Assembly: GCA_023678885.1 (NCBI GenBank)
Contig: CM043013.1
Location: 23,530,791 to 23,594,790 of the forward strand
Origin: Pogostemon cablin
Lineage: Eukaryota > Streptophyta > Magnoliopsida > Lamiales > Lamiaceae
DNA: 64,000 bases
Direction: 5' to 3'
Shown here: positions 22,021 to 34,345 of the stretch, piece after piece
Layout: the number at the start of each line of letters is the position of its first letter
Numbering within the stretch: position 1 is the first letter of the stretch
The notes under the pieces: model-generated
Seen by the model: the letters and a program-made list of their open reading frames with translations, nothing else
Databases searched by the model: none
Told to the model about the DNA's origin: nothing
Made by a program: the position numbers and the translations under genes

Positions 22021-22659
22021 ACTTTGTCATATTTTATTATTCTTAATGAATTTTTTTTCTAAATGAAAACCACATAAATAATTAATATTAAAGCACGGTT
22101 CATAAATAATTAATATTAAAGCATGATTCATAAATAATAATAGGGGTGAGTTATGGAAAGACAATCTCATGGATTCCCTTTGATGGGACAGAGCTCCAAT
22201 TAAATAATTCAATTTGAATTTGCGTTCATTGAGATTAGCCCTTTTAATTAAGGGTAAGTCTTGTGAGATAGTCTCACAAAAATCGTTACGTAAGAGATAA
22301 AAAGTGATAACATCATTAATGAGAAGTAATACTTATTGATGAAAAGTAATAATAGTATAGTGAATTATTTTATGAATAAATAAAAAGTGATAACATCTTA
22401 TGGCGAAAGTGATAAAATTTCATAAGTTTTTTATCCATCTCAAGTAAGGGCTTACGTGAGGCGGTCTCACAAAGTCTTTGCTTTTAATTATTCGTATGAT
22501 AACTAATACTCACTTCGTCCCATAATATCGTTTACGCATTTCTATTTTGAGCATCACATAAAAATGTTTACATTTTTCTTTATAATAAATGGGACATACA
22601 CAAAATATTTAAGTATCTTTATGGTGCCCACAACACTACACTAATACAACAACAAACTA
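22021..22659. other. AT-rich spacer with remnants of GAGAC-type and Stowaway-like sequence
   Basis: No gene. A shorter, diverged GAGAC-type element spans about 22256-22480 (TCTTGTGAGATAGTCTCAC at the left, GGCGGTCTCACAAAGTCTT at the right). From about 22510 there is an unpaired Stowaway-like end (CTCACTTCGTCCCATAATAT). Confidence 0.45.
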
Positions 22660-22978
22660 CTCCATCTGTCCCCAAAGTATTTCACACTTTCCTTTTTCAT
22701 CCGTCCCTCAAAGTATTTCACACTTTATTTTTACTAAATTTGGTAAAAAATACATTATACTAATACTCACTTTTTACCCACATCCCAATATAATACTTAC
22801 TTTTTACATCTTCCAATAATTTTATACACTTTTTTCACATCTCCCAACAACTTTACACACTTTTTTCATTAATTCAACTAAAATATATATTCTCTTTCTT
22901 ACTTTATACATAAAAATACAAAATTTTCTTAAACTCCGCACACACCAATACGTGAAATACTTCCCGGGACGGAGGGAG
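22660..22978. mobile_element. Stowaway-like MITE
   Basis: The left terminus CTCCATCTGTCCCCAAAGTA is mirrored by TACTTCCCGGGACGGAGGGAG at the right, and TA flanks both ends (22658-22659 and 22979-22980). The GTATTTCACACTTT motif occurs twice near the left end. 319 bp, non-coding. Confidence 0.82.
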
Positions 22979-23335
22979 TACACATTAGGCCTTCCTCAAC
23001 AGAAGGTTTTTTGAATGAGGTGGAATTCTAAAACCTAGAAGGAAAGGTTTTTTCCATTGTGGGAGCTCGTGGGTTTTTGTGAGGTTTGTTCTATCAAATC
23101 CAGGATTTTTGTGATTTACGAGAGTGGAAGAGAGGTGTGTGTGATTTACCGTCCAGTCCCCCACCACCTTTCTTTTTTATTTTTTCTTCTTTTATAAAAT
23201 TTCGGAACACGTTATGTTTCTTATCTTTTTTTACTTTCCTTCTGTTTTTTTTATATTTTGTTTTTTTTCTTCTTATATTACTATTAAAGTTACTTAAAAA
23301 ATCTTTCCTTTGCATTATTATTTTGTAAAGAAGGA

Positions 23336-23645
23336 CTCTCTTATGAGACATTATATATGTGAGACAGTTTGTGAGACGTGTTAAAGTATGCATATTATAT
23401 AGATAAAGTATGTTTAACGATTGTTAAAGTAAGCATGTTTAATGGTTGTTAAAGTATGTTTAATGGTTGTTAAAGTATGATAAATGATGAATTAAAATAT
23501 TATTTTATGGTGTTATAATATGATTCATTATTGACATACTTTAACAATAAATAAGCATATTTTATCTTTATAATTAATATACTTTAGTAATGGATCGACC
23601 CGTCTCACATCCGTCTTACAAAAAATCCGTCTCACAAGAGAGTAT
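23336..23645. mobile_element. GAGAC-type MITE, copy 3 (inside Harbinger B)
   Basis: The left end is CTCTCTTATGAGACATTATA and the right end AATCCGTCTCACAAGAGAG. The interior repeats TTAAAGTATG and GTTTAATGGTTGTTAAAGTA. It closely resembles the copy at 43374-43652. Confidence 0.72.
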
Positions 23646-23799
23646 CTCTTTTGTAAATGTTTTTTTTAAAGAAATATAACTATAAATATATCTTTCACTC
23701 CATTCTTTTTCCTACATTATTTTCTCTTCTAAATCTCAAAACTTCAAATTTGCTAATTACTTTTAATTTCTAGTCATCCAAAAAAAAAAGGATAAAGAT

Positions 23800-24960
23800 A
23801 CATGAATGAATTTCGGGTTCAATTCTTCTAACTTCGGAAAAATTCAATGCCTTCGGAGAAAATTCAACGCCTCCAAATATGAATTTTCATCCACGTGCCA
23901 ACTTCCATCCTCAAAATCCACATTTTCCTTCTACTCTTCCGTCAAAATTTCCAAATAATCCTCTACCCCAAAATATTCCTACTAATCTCCTAATTTTTCA
24001 GAAGGTAGTTTATCTCAACCCAATTCTTTTAATTCATTTGGCGGACCATTCTTCATGTATCCAAATCCTTATATGACTCCTCATCCTCAATACGGATTTC
24101 GTCCGACCATCGGCACAAGTTCACTGGATACAGACAGAGACACTACATCTCCAAACTCTCAGCGTTCGTCTTTTTGTCTTAATTCTCTCCAACAGGACTT
24201 GATAGGTTAAATCTCGTTGCCGATTTTGAGGCCACCAAAATTCCACCAATGACTCCTGCTGCCAAAAAAAATCCCTAATCTTTTGATGAAAATGCACTTC
24301 TCGCGAGTTGTTGGCTCGATATCAGCATAGACTCTGTCGTAGGAAATGATAAAAAGTCAGAGCAAATAATGGATTCAGATTGCCAAACTGTACAATGATA
24401 ATGGTTCAGATGATATGACAATTAGGTCTGTCTCTAAATTGAAGTCGCATTACTACACACTACAAATACATGCGAAATGGTTCGACTGCTACTACAATCA
24501 GGAGAAGAAGGCATGGGGAAGTGACTGCAGTGATGCTGATATTGTAGAAAAAGTAAAGGTTCAATTTAAAGAGAAGTATGATTTCCATTTTGTACAAATC
24601 AAGGCATGGAAAGTATTGAAAAATAGTCCGAAGTTTTCCGATCCAGATTATGATGTTCGCGGATCGAAAAAGTCAAGAGTCTCAGCAACTGGAGAGTATG
24701 TGGTGTCTTCAAACAGTGACTCGGAACCTGGAGATGAAGCCAGAGCAGAACCCCTTCGCCCAATGGGGAGAAACACAACAAGGCGTACTGGGAAGGGTAA
24801 AGGAAAAGCAACCACGTCTGCCGGAGAAAGCAATGCTATTGAGAAAGGCTTCAAGACTTGGACGAATTTAACAAGAAAAAACTTGAAAACATGACAATCA
24901 TTGCCCGAGCTAAAAATTTAAGATACTCATGAAAGATACCTCGAAGAAGACAGATGATCA
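23800..24960 (+). pseudogene. Harbinger B ORF1 (Myb/SANT-like), broken
   Basis: The N-terminal part is Asn/Pro-rich (about 23879-24076), then frameshifts, then a Tyr/Pro-rich stretch (about 24040-24160). A segment near 24290-24330 (ALLASCWLDISIDS) resembles the SANT/trihelix start of Harbinger ORF1. At 24415-24894 an open frame carries the NAM-associated core (LKSHYYTLQIHAKWFDCYYN, WKVLKNSPKFSD) and a basic, Gly/Lys-rich linker. It has several stops and frameshifts. It precedes the transposase on the same strand, as in other two-gene elements. Confidence 0.7.
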
Positions 24961-25261
24961 ACTATGTGTCCATCTCTAGGTTGTGGATCAAATCAAGAAG
25001 GAAATGGGGTGGTAAACTTGAAGAATTAGTCGTTGTTGTACTTCGTTTAAGCATTTTCAATATTTATTGTTGTACTTCATTCATCATTTTCAATATTCAT
25101 TTTATACTTCGTTTCGTATGAACACTTGTCAATGTATTTCATTTCATTTTGGAAACTAGCCGTTATAAAACTATCTGTTGGGAAACTAGCCATTGGGAAG
25201 CTAGCCGTTGTGGAATTGTACTCTATTTAAAGGATGTAATCGGATGGATAGAAATCCTACT

Positions 25262-27220
25262 GTTGAGAGTGAAAATAAGCATGTTTGATTGTCCAATTTA
25301 ACACCTTATTGATAAGAATTATTGTTATATATTCGCACAAGGGTCTTATATTCATTATATTTGAAAACAATGTGCACTTGAGGTGTTTTATTATGTTTTA
25401 GGTGGAAAAAAGGATCAAAAGTGCAAAGTTGGAGAAAATATGCAACTTGTGCATGAACGCTGAAAAATGTACATCAAACTTTCATAATTTTATGTATTTT
25501 TTTGGAGATCAAAACTGGTATTGTGATACATGTTTGAAAATCCACAGAAGAGAGGGTCGTTTTGGCGTAAAGAACACCCCAATCAGATTCCAAACAAGAA
25601 AGTTATGATAAAAGTGGTGACATCGCGCAAGCTGTGCCGAACAGAATGGCTGTGCCAATTTGCATGAATTGTTATATATTCAAATATTAGAGTTTCTATG
25701 ATTTCCTTATGTGAATAGAAAGCCAAGGAAGAGATGATCGCTTGAGCATAAGAATTACTCAAATCGGAGGTCGGATGTGGAAGTTATGTGCAAAACGGTG
25801 AGACTTCACAATCTTGCTCGACCAGAGAGATCCATTCGACTAGCATCATCTTGGTCGAACTGATAAAGTTTAATTGAGCAAAATGATCAAATTCTTATAG
25901 AAGGTTTGCTTGAACATTGCTCGACCTGGAGGCTTTACTCGACCAAGGAAGGTGTGGTCGAATGGAATGTCGCTGATGCTATTTTTGGTAGTTTCGAGTT
26001 TCTTTTACCAAATTTGGCGTATGTCTCAAGTAAAAGCCTATCCAAGATCCGTGAGGAGCACTTTACAAGTACAAAAAGGGATGTAGAGCACATAGAAAGG
26101 TGGATTGGAAGAGAGATTGAATTGGAGAGAGGCCACAACAATACTACACCCCACAAGGGGGATCATCTCCCAACCATCATCTACATCCTTTCCTCCATCC
26201 ATCCATCACTTTGAAGATTCATTCGTAGAATCAAGAGGATGATTCAATACTGAAAAGGACGTGATGACTCCCGTATCTAGGGTTTATTTCGTTTCTTAAT
26301 TTATCTTGTAATTTTCTAGATATCCGGGTAAGATCTATCCAACACCCATAATTGTTCTTCGCAATATCATGGGCTAGAGCCTTTTGGTAGAACTAGGGTT
26401 GTGAAAATTTTTACGAATTGATTGAACTTTCGTGTATAAACTCTATACAACACTACTTGTGGATTTATTTTATATATGATTGTGCTTTCTTAATCCATAT
26501 TCACGGTTGTTTTGTGCATCTTCAATTGGTATATAGAGTCTGAATATATATCTTGGTTGTAGATTAAGTGCGTTCACCACTTAACAGGATTCAATGTTAT
26601 GATTTCAAGTGAGGGGACTCCGAAGCTTCATTAGAACTATCATATATGAATACTTATTAATTGAATTGAATTCGGGTTATTAAGTAGGATAAAGAGGATA
26701 ATTTTATAGTACCTATAAAGGGAGATCATATCGAGTTAGAGTACCAATTGTCCAGGGAAATAATTGATACTGATAGTACCTAGAAAGGGGGTGAAATTAT
26801 ATCTCTTGCTCCGAGGTTATTCACACGTGTTACACGCATGTTTACTTGTGTCTATAGAGTATATACGCATGATTTAGGAATGTGTCCATAGTCCACAAGG
26901 CAGAGTCGGACATCAACACATGGAAAGGAAATTAATAAGTAAAACTAGATTACCCTAGAGCTACCTATTCTCATACTTGATCCACTTCCATATTTTTCTA
27001 GTTCCCAATTTATTTTATTTGTTATTTTAATTCATTGCTTAGTAGTTTATAATAAATTCACAACTTTATTGCCAATTCATCTTAATTCATTTAGATAATA
27101 ATTAAATTGATAATACGTCGTCCTTTGGGTTCGATAATTTAACTTGGTCACTTGCTTAAGCTGCAACATATATCCTTCATACTTGGGGATTAATTTTGCG
27201 CGCAAAGAAAATGCGCATCA
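25262..27220 (+). mobile_element. Solo LTR, family S, copy 1
   Basis: It begins TGTTGAGAGTGAAAATAAG and ends GAAAATGCGCATCA, with an exact 5-bp flank CCTAC on both sides (25257-25261 and 27221-27225). It has TG...CA ends, a retroviral-size target duplication, about 1.96 kb, and no internal region or coding. It sits between the two genes of Harbinger B. It is collinear with 57417-59273 (inverted), 60397-61810 and, more distantly, 51626-53539. Confidence 0.9.
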
Positions 27221-27249
27221 CCTACCTAAGAACATCACACTCCTGTAAT

Positions 27250-28580
27250 TGATTCTTCTTCAATTTCCTTCATTCTTTCAAACATATCTTCTTATTCTCA
27301 TTCATCATATTTCGAAAGTGATAGTATTCATTAGTTCATGTTTGATGACACGACAGAGAAAGAAATATAGTCATTGCTTAAAAAACAACAAGAGTTATAT
27401 GATTGTACTGAGACTTCTGCTGGCGGTGCCAGAAAGCGAAGAACGTATGTGGACCGAAATCGTGAGGCGGGGCATACAAGACTCTACCTTGACTACTTTT
27501 TTGAAGATCCGGTATATGGAAGTGAGACATTTCGTCGACATTTTCGTATGACTAGAGAGTTTTTCTTGCACATAGTTGATGCACTGGTGTCCCAAGATGA
27601 GTATTTTCGATGGAGGGTAGACGCAATTGGAAAAAAGGATTCTCTCCACTACAAAAGTGCACGGTGGTCATTCGTCAATTGGCATATGGTGGACCTACCG
27701 AGCATTGGAATGAGTATTTATGTGTTGCCAAAATAATCTCTATAGAATGCCTTTTTAAGTTTTTTCAGTGTGTGATCGAAGTATTTGGTGGATACTACAT
27801 AAGAAAGCCAAGTGTCCTGGATTGTCAAAAGTTATTACAAATGGACGAAGAAAGACAGATTTTTTGGAATGCTTGGGAGCCTTGATTGCATGCATTGGGA
27901 ATGGAGGAACTGTCCGATAGCTTAGAAAGACCAATTGACATACGGTGACCATGGCGTTCCAACAATCATACTAGAAGCGGTTGTCTCTACAGATTTATAG
28001 ATATGACACACCTACTTTGGAGTAGCATGATCCAATAACGACATAAACGCGCTCAACCAATCTCTGTTATTTATGGATACACTTCAAGGGCGTGCTCCAT
28101 CTATTAATTTTACAATCAATAGTAGGGAATATAATCAAGGATATTATCTTACTGATAGAATTTATTCGGAGAGGGCTGCTTTTGTGAAAAGCTTTCCATG
28201 TCCTCAAGATCCAATAAGGTAGTATTTCAAACAATTGCAAGAGGCTGCTAGGAAGGATGTCGAATGAGCCTTTGGAGTGCTTCAAGCTCGTTGGGCGATG
28301 ATTAGCGGTTCAAATTATTTTTGGTATAAGAATAACTTGAAGGATATAATGCTAACTTGCATTATATTGCACAACATGATAATAAAAAATAAAGGAAATA
28401 CGGCGATCAATTGGTCCAACGATCCAAATGTGGCCATTCCGCCTCCACAAGTAAGTCAAGGATCAAATGGAGTATTCAATGACTACGTCAGGAGAGGTGT
28501 TCAACTATGAGATAAGCATAAACATCTTCAGTTTCGACAAGACTTAGTTGAGCATGTTTGGGCCCAATCTAGAGAATAAT
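27250..28580 (+). pseudogene. Harbinger B DDE transposase, multiply broken
   Basis: This is homologous to the transposase of element A. At 27374-27736 the N-terminal part is legible (RKRRTYVDRNREAGHTRLY, ETFRRHFRMTREFFLHIVDA). A frameshift moves reading to 27610-27885 (VIRQLAYGGPTEHWNEYL). The first catalytic Asp appears in GSLDCMHWEWRNCP near 27880-27910. The NDIN motif with the second Asp is near 28040, and the Glu in RKDVE is followed by a stop near 28266. The C-terminal helix with LTCIILHNMI is at about 28350. At least four frameshifts or stops are present. Confidence 0.8.
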
Positions 28581-28991
28581 TATCTAGACATTAAAATAGG
28601 CCGGATCGAAATTTACGTTGTTGCTTTCGGAGGCTTTACTTTTATTTTTTAATGTGTGTCCTTTTAATTTGTGTTTTTATGTTTTATGTAATGAAAAAAA
28701 TAAATAATATATTTTTCCATTTTTTATTAAATTTATAAAATTAAATAATTTGAAAATATAATTATTTATAATTTATTTTGAAATTAGATAAATTAGTTGA
28801 TAAATTAAATGAGAATTAAATGAAATTGAAGTGCCCCCCACAAAAAAAAAAGAAATAAAAAACCCCACTTTTTGGGTTTATTGTTATGGAGGAGTTTTAT
28901 GTTGGAGGTAGAGATTTTTTGCTTTTGAAGTGGCGCTGACGTGCCAACTAAAAAACCTATTTTTTTGGGTAGAGGGTTGGGGAAGGCCTTA

Positions 28992-29430
28992 AAATATTAT
29001 TTCTCTCACCTTAATACAAATTAAATTAATATATTCCTTAATTCTCGTGCAAAAAGCAAATATAAATGTTTCTACGGGATGAAGAGAGTAAAAGATATAG
29101 TTGATGGGCAAATGTACAAGCATGGGTTTATTTTCTATTTTTATTTTAATTTTTTAATACTTTACTTTTTAAATCAGATTAATTAAATAATTTTTTGTGT
29201 AATAATTATTTAAATAAGTTATATTATTTCATATGAAATTAATAAATAATTTAATTAAATGGATGTCACTTTTTATTGATCATGTATCACTTTTGTTAAA
29301 AGTATTATCACTTTTTATTCGTCTCACAAATTGTTTGTAATTACTAATTTAATTGAATGGTTATTATTTTTGTATGATTTGATATCACTTATTACTAAAA
29401 ATGTTATCAATTTTTATATCTTACTTTTTA
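28992..29430. repeat. AT-rich spacer with recurrent TATCACTTTTTATT motifs
   Basis: No gene. TATCACTTTTTATT-like blocks with inverted partners lie around 29265-29430. The same motifs occur near 34560-34620 and 43140-43270, suggesting a dispersed low-complexity MITE-like repeat. Confidence 0.4.
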
Positions 29431-30346
29431 TACATTTGAGAAATTGGTGCATTTGAATTGTTTTGTCGTATTTTGAAGAAAAATCAAAAGGGAAAAGAGC
29501 ATAATATATCGAAGTAGAGCTAAATTAAATTGACCAAATATATAACCAACTTGAATAAAAATGGACGTAGGCTACTTATAGAATGTCAAAAAGTCAAAAT
29601 ATACATCTCGTTTGGATCGACCAGGTAGCTCGAGTTGAGCTGATGTCAGGAAAAGGCCCAAACTCGGTATTTACATCTTTTAGTGTGTGCATATGCATAT
29701 TTTTCATGAGAAAATGTCCTAACAATCAAGATTTTATTATCTTACACCTAAAGAAAGAGCCCTTGCCATCACAATTCATATTTCATACCTTGAAACCCTA
29801 TTACACTACATAACCCTCATCCACAGCCACGGCCCACAACCCTCCTACCATCATCCGCCTTTCACCCCACACTTAGAAAAGATTCATTGTGTATTTGTCT
29901 ACTTGAGAAGAAGAATGAGGAGGATACAACAAGATGGACTATAGGATGGAGAATCACGCCAGATCAAGGGATTTTTCTTTTCTTTAATTCCTGATTTTTA
30001 GATTATAAACTCAGGGTTGAGTTTCATTTCATTAACATGGTTATCTCTTGTAACACCATGAGCTATTTTATATATGATAGTTCTAGGATTTTGTATGTTT
30101 AATCATATTGATTTGAGATTTTACGCATCGGTGTTCATATTATGGAGAATGTTTATTCCTTAATTGATTTTTTTGGTTTAGACTTATATTATTTTGTTTT
30201 TTACATCTAATTTCGGTTATCTTCATATCATTGATCAATGAGCGATTATGATTGATATTGGTAATAGGTGCATGAGTTTATAAGTTATTTGTTATAATTT
30301 AGGGGGCTTAATTAATATAACTCTTAATTATTAGAATTATCAATAG

Positions 30347-31299
30347 GGTTCCACTAAATACACACCACATTTTATTAAATGTAAACCTATATTATTATAT
30401 AATTAAAAAATATTTTTTTAAAAAGTCTAAATTAATCCTCATCCATTAAATACACACCTCTATATTTTAAGATTAACTCATTGACGTATACACCTCCTTA
30501 TGTCAGATTAATGTGTTTTAAGAGTAGATCTCGTGCCACCTCATAGCCCGGCTACCTCGTCATGGTGGTGGCTATGTACCCATTAAATTTATGATCATTG
30601 GGAGTGGGATGGGCAAGGATATCACATGGTCGAAGAACTCCTTGGTGCCGTAGCATTTGTTGCCTGCGTTCTTTGATTTGCTTTCTTCTTCGAAGCAGTC
30701 CATGGTGGCCGGCTTGGTAGAAGTCGTCACACCGGAGAATGAATTTGCGGAAGGAGAGGTCAAAGGGGTCAATAAGACCTTCCCAATTGTTCCTTCCCAG
30801 CAACTCCTTCTCCCATGAGGTAGTGGGCTCGCTCATTTCACTGACTTTAGACTTGCCTACTTGATCGATTAAATTCTTTTGTAATATAATGAATTCCTCT
30901 TAGCTAGTTAGATTGGTGAGAGGATAATGCATGGTGGATTGGGGTGTGTATTATATACTACTCTAAAGTCTTCAAACTAAATAATTTATCATCTAACTGG
31001 CAATTAATTTCAACATTATACAGCAATGGAGACAGAGAATCAAACCATCGATTAGAGAGAGTTCGTGTTTTGAGGGTAGAATGAAGCAAGTTTTTCATGT
31101 TTCCCACTCGCACAAACTAATCTAAATATACTTTTAAAAAAAATTAATCTTATTATGGGGTGTGTATAATATTATTTATAAAGGGGTTAGTTTTGGAATT
31201 TTGAGGGGTGTGTATATAATAAAATTAAGAAATAAATTTTTAAAGGGAGTGTGTATTTAATAAAGGGTGTGTATTTAATAAAAAGGGGTGTGTATTTAA
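30347..31299. mobile_element. Non-autonomous TIR element carrying a lipase gene fragment
   Basis: The sequence TAAATACACACC occurs near the left end (30354 onward). Its inverse GGTGTGTATTTAA closes the right end, and several further GGTGTGTATTTAATAAA copies lie inside both ends. CAATAG flanks both sides (30341-30346 and 31300-31305), and the flanks rejoin as LTR-like sequence. The interior holds a phospholipase A1-like fragment on the minus strand. The superfamily is uncertain; a Pack-type (gene-capturing) element is the natural reading. Confidence 0.65.
30540..30836 (-). pseudogene. Captured N-terminal fragment of a phospholipase A1-II-like gene
   Basis: The minus-strand frame from 30836 resembles the start of plant class-II phospholipase A1 (DAD1-like acylhydrolase) proteins. 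It has a Trp-Glu-x-Leu-Leu-Gly start, then NNWEGLIDPFDLSFRKFIL and a CDDFYQA motif. Near 30715 the frame shifts; the following family-like block (ESKSKNAGNKCYGTKEFFD) reads in the second frame, and HPTPNDHKFN is back in the first. Catalytic regions (GXSXG lipase box) are absent, so this is only the first ~95 residues. Its GC content is higher than the AT-rich ends of the element, supporting capture from a host gene. No function expected. Confidence 0.65.
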
Positions 31300-31631
31300 C
31301 AATAGTCTTATCAATATTGTATTCCAAATTATCTTTGCACAATCATTGTTGAGAATAATTTAGGTAAGAAGCTACATATTTGATTCATTTAGTTTCTATA
31401 AAGAGAAATATAGTGCTCTACCTTAAATAGAATTTATCATGAATTACATTAAAAAAAAGGAATGTAGATTATTTCTAATTTGATCTTTGATACTTGTTTG
31501 ATTGACAATCTTCATATTGAGTTTGATCAGAGTAGGCTAAGTATGATAGATTTGTTGATATATGTACTAGACTAGCTTGGCCAAAATGAATTAGTATGTA
31601 TTTTCGTGATTGCTTCTATATCATACTGTAG

Positions 31632-31860
31632 TAGGGGTGGGTATCGGATCAGGTTTCGGGTCTGGGTACCTAAAATTTCGAGTTTTAAAATGCATTATCC
31701 GAACTCGAACCGATATTATAAGTACCAGATATTTTGGGTACCCAAAAAAACTGGGTACCTAATCGGATAACTCGAATTTTTTATTTTTCTTTAATCTTTT
31801 TTTTAATTTCTTCCTATATTTTCATGTGATAAAATTAGTATCATATTTTGTCCTCCTTAT
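31632..31860. mobile_element. One end of a hAT-like element
   Basis: TAGGGGTGGGTATCGG at 31632 matches the usual hAT terminal pattern. It is followed by subterminal GGGTACC/GGTACCCA motifs up to about 31765. The other end was not found before the copia coding sequence starts, so the element is truncated. Confidence 0.5.
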
Positions 31861-33888
31861 ATATTATTACTCTCAACAAATTTAATATTTATTATCCTTA
31901 AAGTAAATTTATAAAAAAAAACAATTCCATTTTCTTTAAGGAAATTGGTTAGACCTATGTATTCACCACCACCATCAGTTTGAAGGGCTTGAATTTTGGT
32001 GTTGAATTTTGTTTCAATGAGAGATTTAAAGTGAGTGAATGTTCCATGAACTTCGACACTAGATTTTAACAGGTAAATCCATGTGAACTTGGTGTATTTG
32101 TCAATGAAGCTGATGTAGTATTGAAAACCATTTCTAGACTTGACAGGAGCAGGTTCCCACATGTCACTATATATAAGAGCAAAAGGATGGTTATATACTA
32201 TATCAGAATCTTCATATGGTAATCTATGGCTCTTTAAAACAACACAAGAATGGCAAATGACATTTTCATTAATGGAAGAGTAGCTAACATTACAGGTTAA
32301 CAAAGTTTTCTTTACAATTTTCAAGGTTGTATGACTAAGTCTTCTATGCCAAATATTTAGATCTATATTTTTTGGAATGAAAATAGAATAAACAATAGGG
32401 ATATTGTCTAAGTTAGACCCTGTAATTGGGACCGGAAGATGGAATGGATAGAGGGCTTGAGGTAGACTTGTGACTTTGAAGGTTGAAGTAATAAAGGCCA
32501 TCTCTAACATTCCCTTGAAGAAGAACTTGTTTGTTGGTAAGGTCCTTCACAGGACAATAATTGGGATGAAACTCAAAGAAAACACGGTTATCTCTTGCAA
32601 ATTCAGAAACACTAAGAAGATTTTTTGTTGTGCTAGGCACATGCAGAAGATTCCTAAGAATGAAATGTCTTGGTCCAAAATGAAATTTTAAAGTAGAGTT
32701 ACCTATATGAGCAATAGAGAAGCCTGAACCATTTCCTATCTGCAGCTTGTTACTTCCTTGGTACTCAACAACAATGTTCAAATTACTCAAATCACACATG
32801 ATTGGTGGCACCAGTGTCTGGAAACCATGAAGCCTCAGATCCTACATAAGAAAAAGTGTTAGGTGAAACTTGAGCTAGGTGAAAACTAGGATTTCTGTTG
32901 GAGTACTGGCTTGAGTTCTATGGCAAACTATTTTGGCTTGTATTTCCTCCATTTGATCTTTGAAATAAAGTATCAAACCTATACCAACATTTATCAGCAG
33001 TGTGGTTTCCTTGACATAATTGACACTGGAACTTGTTTGATCCAAAACGACCACCTCTTCCTCTATAGTTTTCTCCTCTAAAATTCCTTCCTCTATAGTC
33101 TAGAAAAGTGTATTGTTGCATTTTTCCTACCATTTCCAGTGTTGAAAGCATGAGCTCCTCTTCTTCCTCCTATGTTCATGAAGGCAGCATTGGCAGTAGG
33201 TTGAGATCCTTCGTTATTTCCAAAAACTCTATATGTCAATTCCAATCTTGACTCATATCTCAAAAGCAAAGACTGAAACTCAATAACAGACCACGGTTCC
33301 ACTCTGGATGTAACAAAAACCATCACTGCATCACACTCATTTCCTAAACCTGAAATTATGTGGAGAATTTTATCTTCTTCTTGCAACTTCTGTCCAGCCG
33401 AAGTAAGTTGATCAAACATGACTTCATTTGATTAAGATACTCTCTCATGCTTAGATTTCTTTTTCATTGAGTGAGCAACTTTGTTTTGTATTGCATCAAC
33501 TTTGCTTGAGATTGAGCGGAGAAGTTCATCTCTAAAGTCCTCCATATTTCTGATGCAGGTTCCAAACCAACTATAAGAATCAAAACATTTTCAGTTATGA
33601 ATGATAATATCCATGAACTGAGCAGTTGATCTTGCCTAAGGCAAATAAGAAATTTCGTATTCAGCATCGGTACGGTGTTGTCACCACCATTTACAAATTT
33701 TTGTGGGACTTCGATGCTCCCATCAATGAAGTGCTCCAACCCATAACCTCGAATGGTAGACAAAATATGTTGCCTTCAAATTAAATAATTATTTTCATCA
33801 AGTTTTGTTGTAACAAGCTGATTTGGAAGGGGTAAGATTATATGTTGATTTGAAGTGATGGCAGTGGAAGTTTTTGGGTTATGAGACA
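31860..33888 (-). pseudogene. Ty1/copia element C polyprotein (gag to integrase), 3'-truncated
   Basis: On the minus strand from 33888 the parts are readable in copia order. A gag (UBN2-like) region covers about 33888-33093. A CCHC zinc knuckle (CQLCQGNHTADKC) lies near 33030. A protease to pre-integrase region spans 32811-32413 (LLHVPSTTKNLLSV). The integrase follows with its HHCC finger (WHRRLSHTT...CHSC) and two core acidic residues in YSDMWEP and QTDGGGEY. Sequence identity ends near 31920, before the integrase Glu, RT and RNase H. Several frameshifts lie in gag. The 3' half and 3' LTR are missing. Confidence 0.85.
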
Positions 33889-33969
33889 TGGTGTAACAAG
33901 GCTCAACAATGATGATAACCGAAATAAAAACAAGAAATAAAGGAGGAGAAATACAGAGACATGATCAAA

Positions 33970-33984
33970 CCTACTCTGATACCA
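33970..33984 (-). other. Primer-binding site of copia C (initiator tRNA-Met)
   Basis: The minus strand reads TGGTATCAGAGTAGG, matching plant initiator tRNA-Met, immediately next to the LTR end at 33985. The gag start codon follows at 33888. Confidence 0.9.
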
Positions 33985-34345
33985 TGAAAGAAATGCAATA
34001 ACTAGCTAATACAACAGTAAAGAAGAACATGATGGGATGAGTTTTCTGCTTTGCTTTCATTACTTCAAATTATGGAAAAGATAATTACAAAAGGATCCTA
34101 TCTATGCTATATATATTAATAGAAATATAGCTACATGCCAATGTACTCATTCGATGCCTTTGTGTGTTGTCTTCATATGTCCTTGGAGCTGTTCAAGCTT
34201 TGCGTTAATGGGTGAGGGACCACACATGAAATATTTTCTTTTTATACCATGTATAAAAGGTAGAAGAGAAAATATTGAGGGATTTGGAGTTGATTCACTG
34301 ATCTTTTGTTCTTGTTTGTAACTGTCATCACCACAAATGTTGACA
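33985..34345 (-). repeat. 5' LTR of copia C
   Basis: A 361-bp LTR with TG...CA ends (minus strand TGTCAACATTTG to GCATTTCTTTCA). A TATA-like TTTATACATGG-type stretch near 34240-34257 could serve as its promoter. The outer flank is GGTCT; the other LTR is lost, so the target duplication cannot be confirmed. Confidence 0.75.

Larger units (their letters stand above)
22988..28988 (+). mobile_element. PIF/Harbinger DNA transposon B, interrupted by a solo LTR and a MITE
   Basis: Termini GGCCTTCCTCAAC and GTTGGGGAAGGCC are near-perfect inverted repeats. TTA flanks both ends (22985-22987 and 28989-28991). The 6.0 kb span contains an ORF1 relic, a transposase relic (both plus strand), a GAGAC-type MITE (23336-23645) and a 1959-bp solo LTR (25262-27220). 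Without these insertions it would be about 3.7 kb, close to element A. Both genes are heavily damaged, so B is older than A. Confidence 0.88.
29430..31631 (+). repeat. Old diverged LTR of family S, split by a transposon
   Basis: Blocks in order match the family S LTRs, especially the copy at 51626-53539. They include TTTTGTCGTATTTTGAAGAA near 29460, a polyadenylation-region block CTCTTGTAACACCATGAGCT near 30045, and TAGTGCTCTACCTTAAATAG near 31405. The left end is eroded. The right end stops at a hAT-like terminus at 31632. A 953-bp transposon at 30347-31299 interrupts it. No coding. Confidence 0.5.

Noticed and set aside
29583..29813. A 76-codon frame on the plus strand
   Set aside because: It falls inside the old family S LTR and matches nothing; LTR-derived chance frame.
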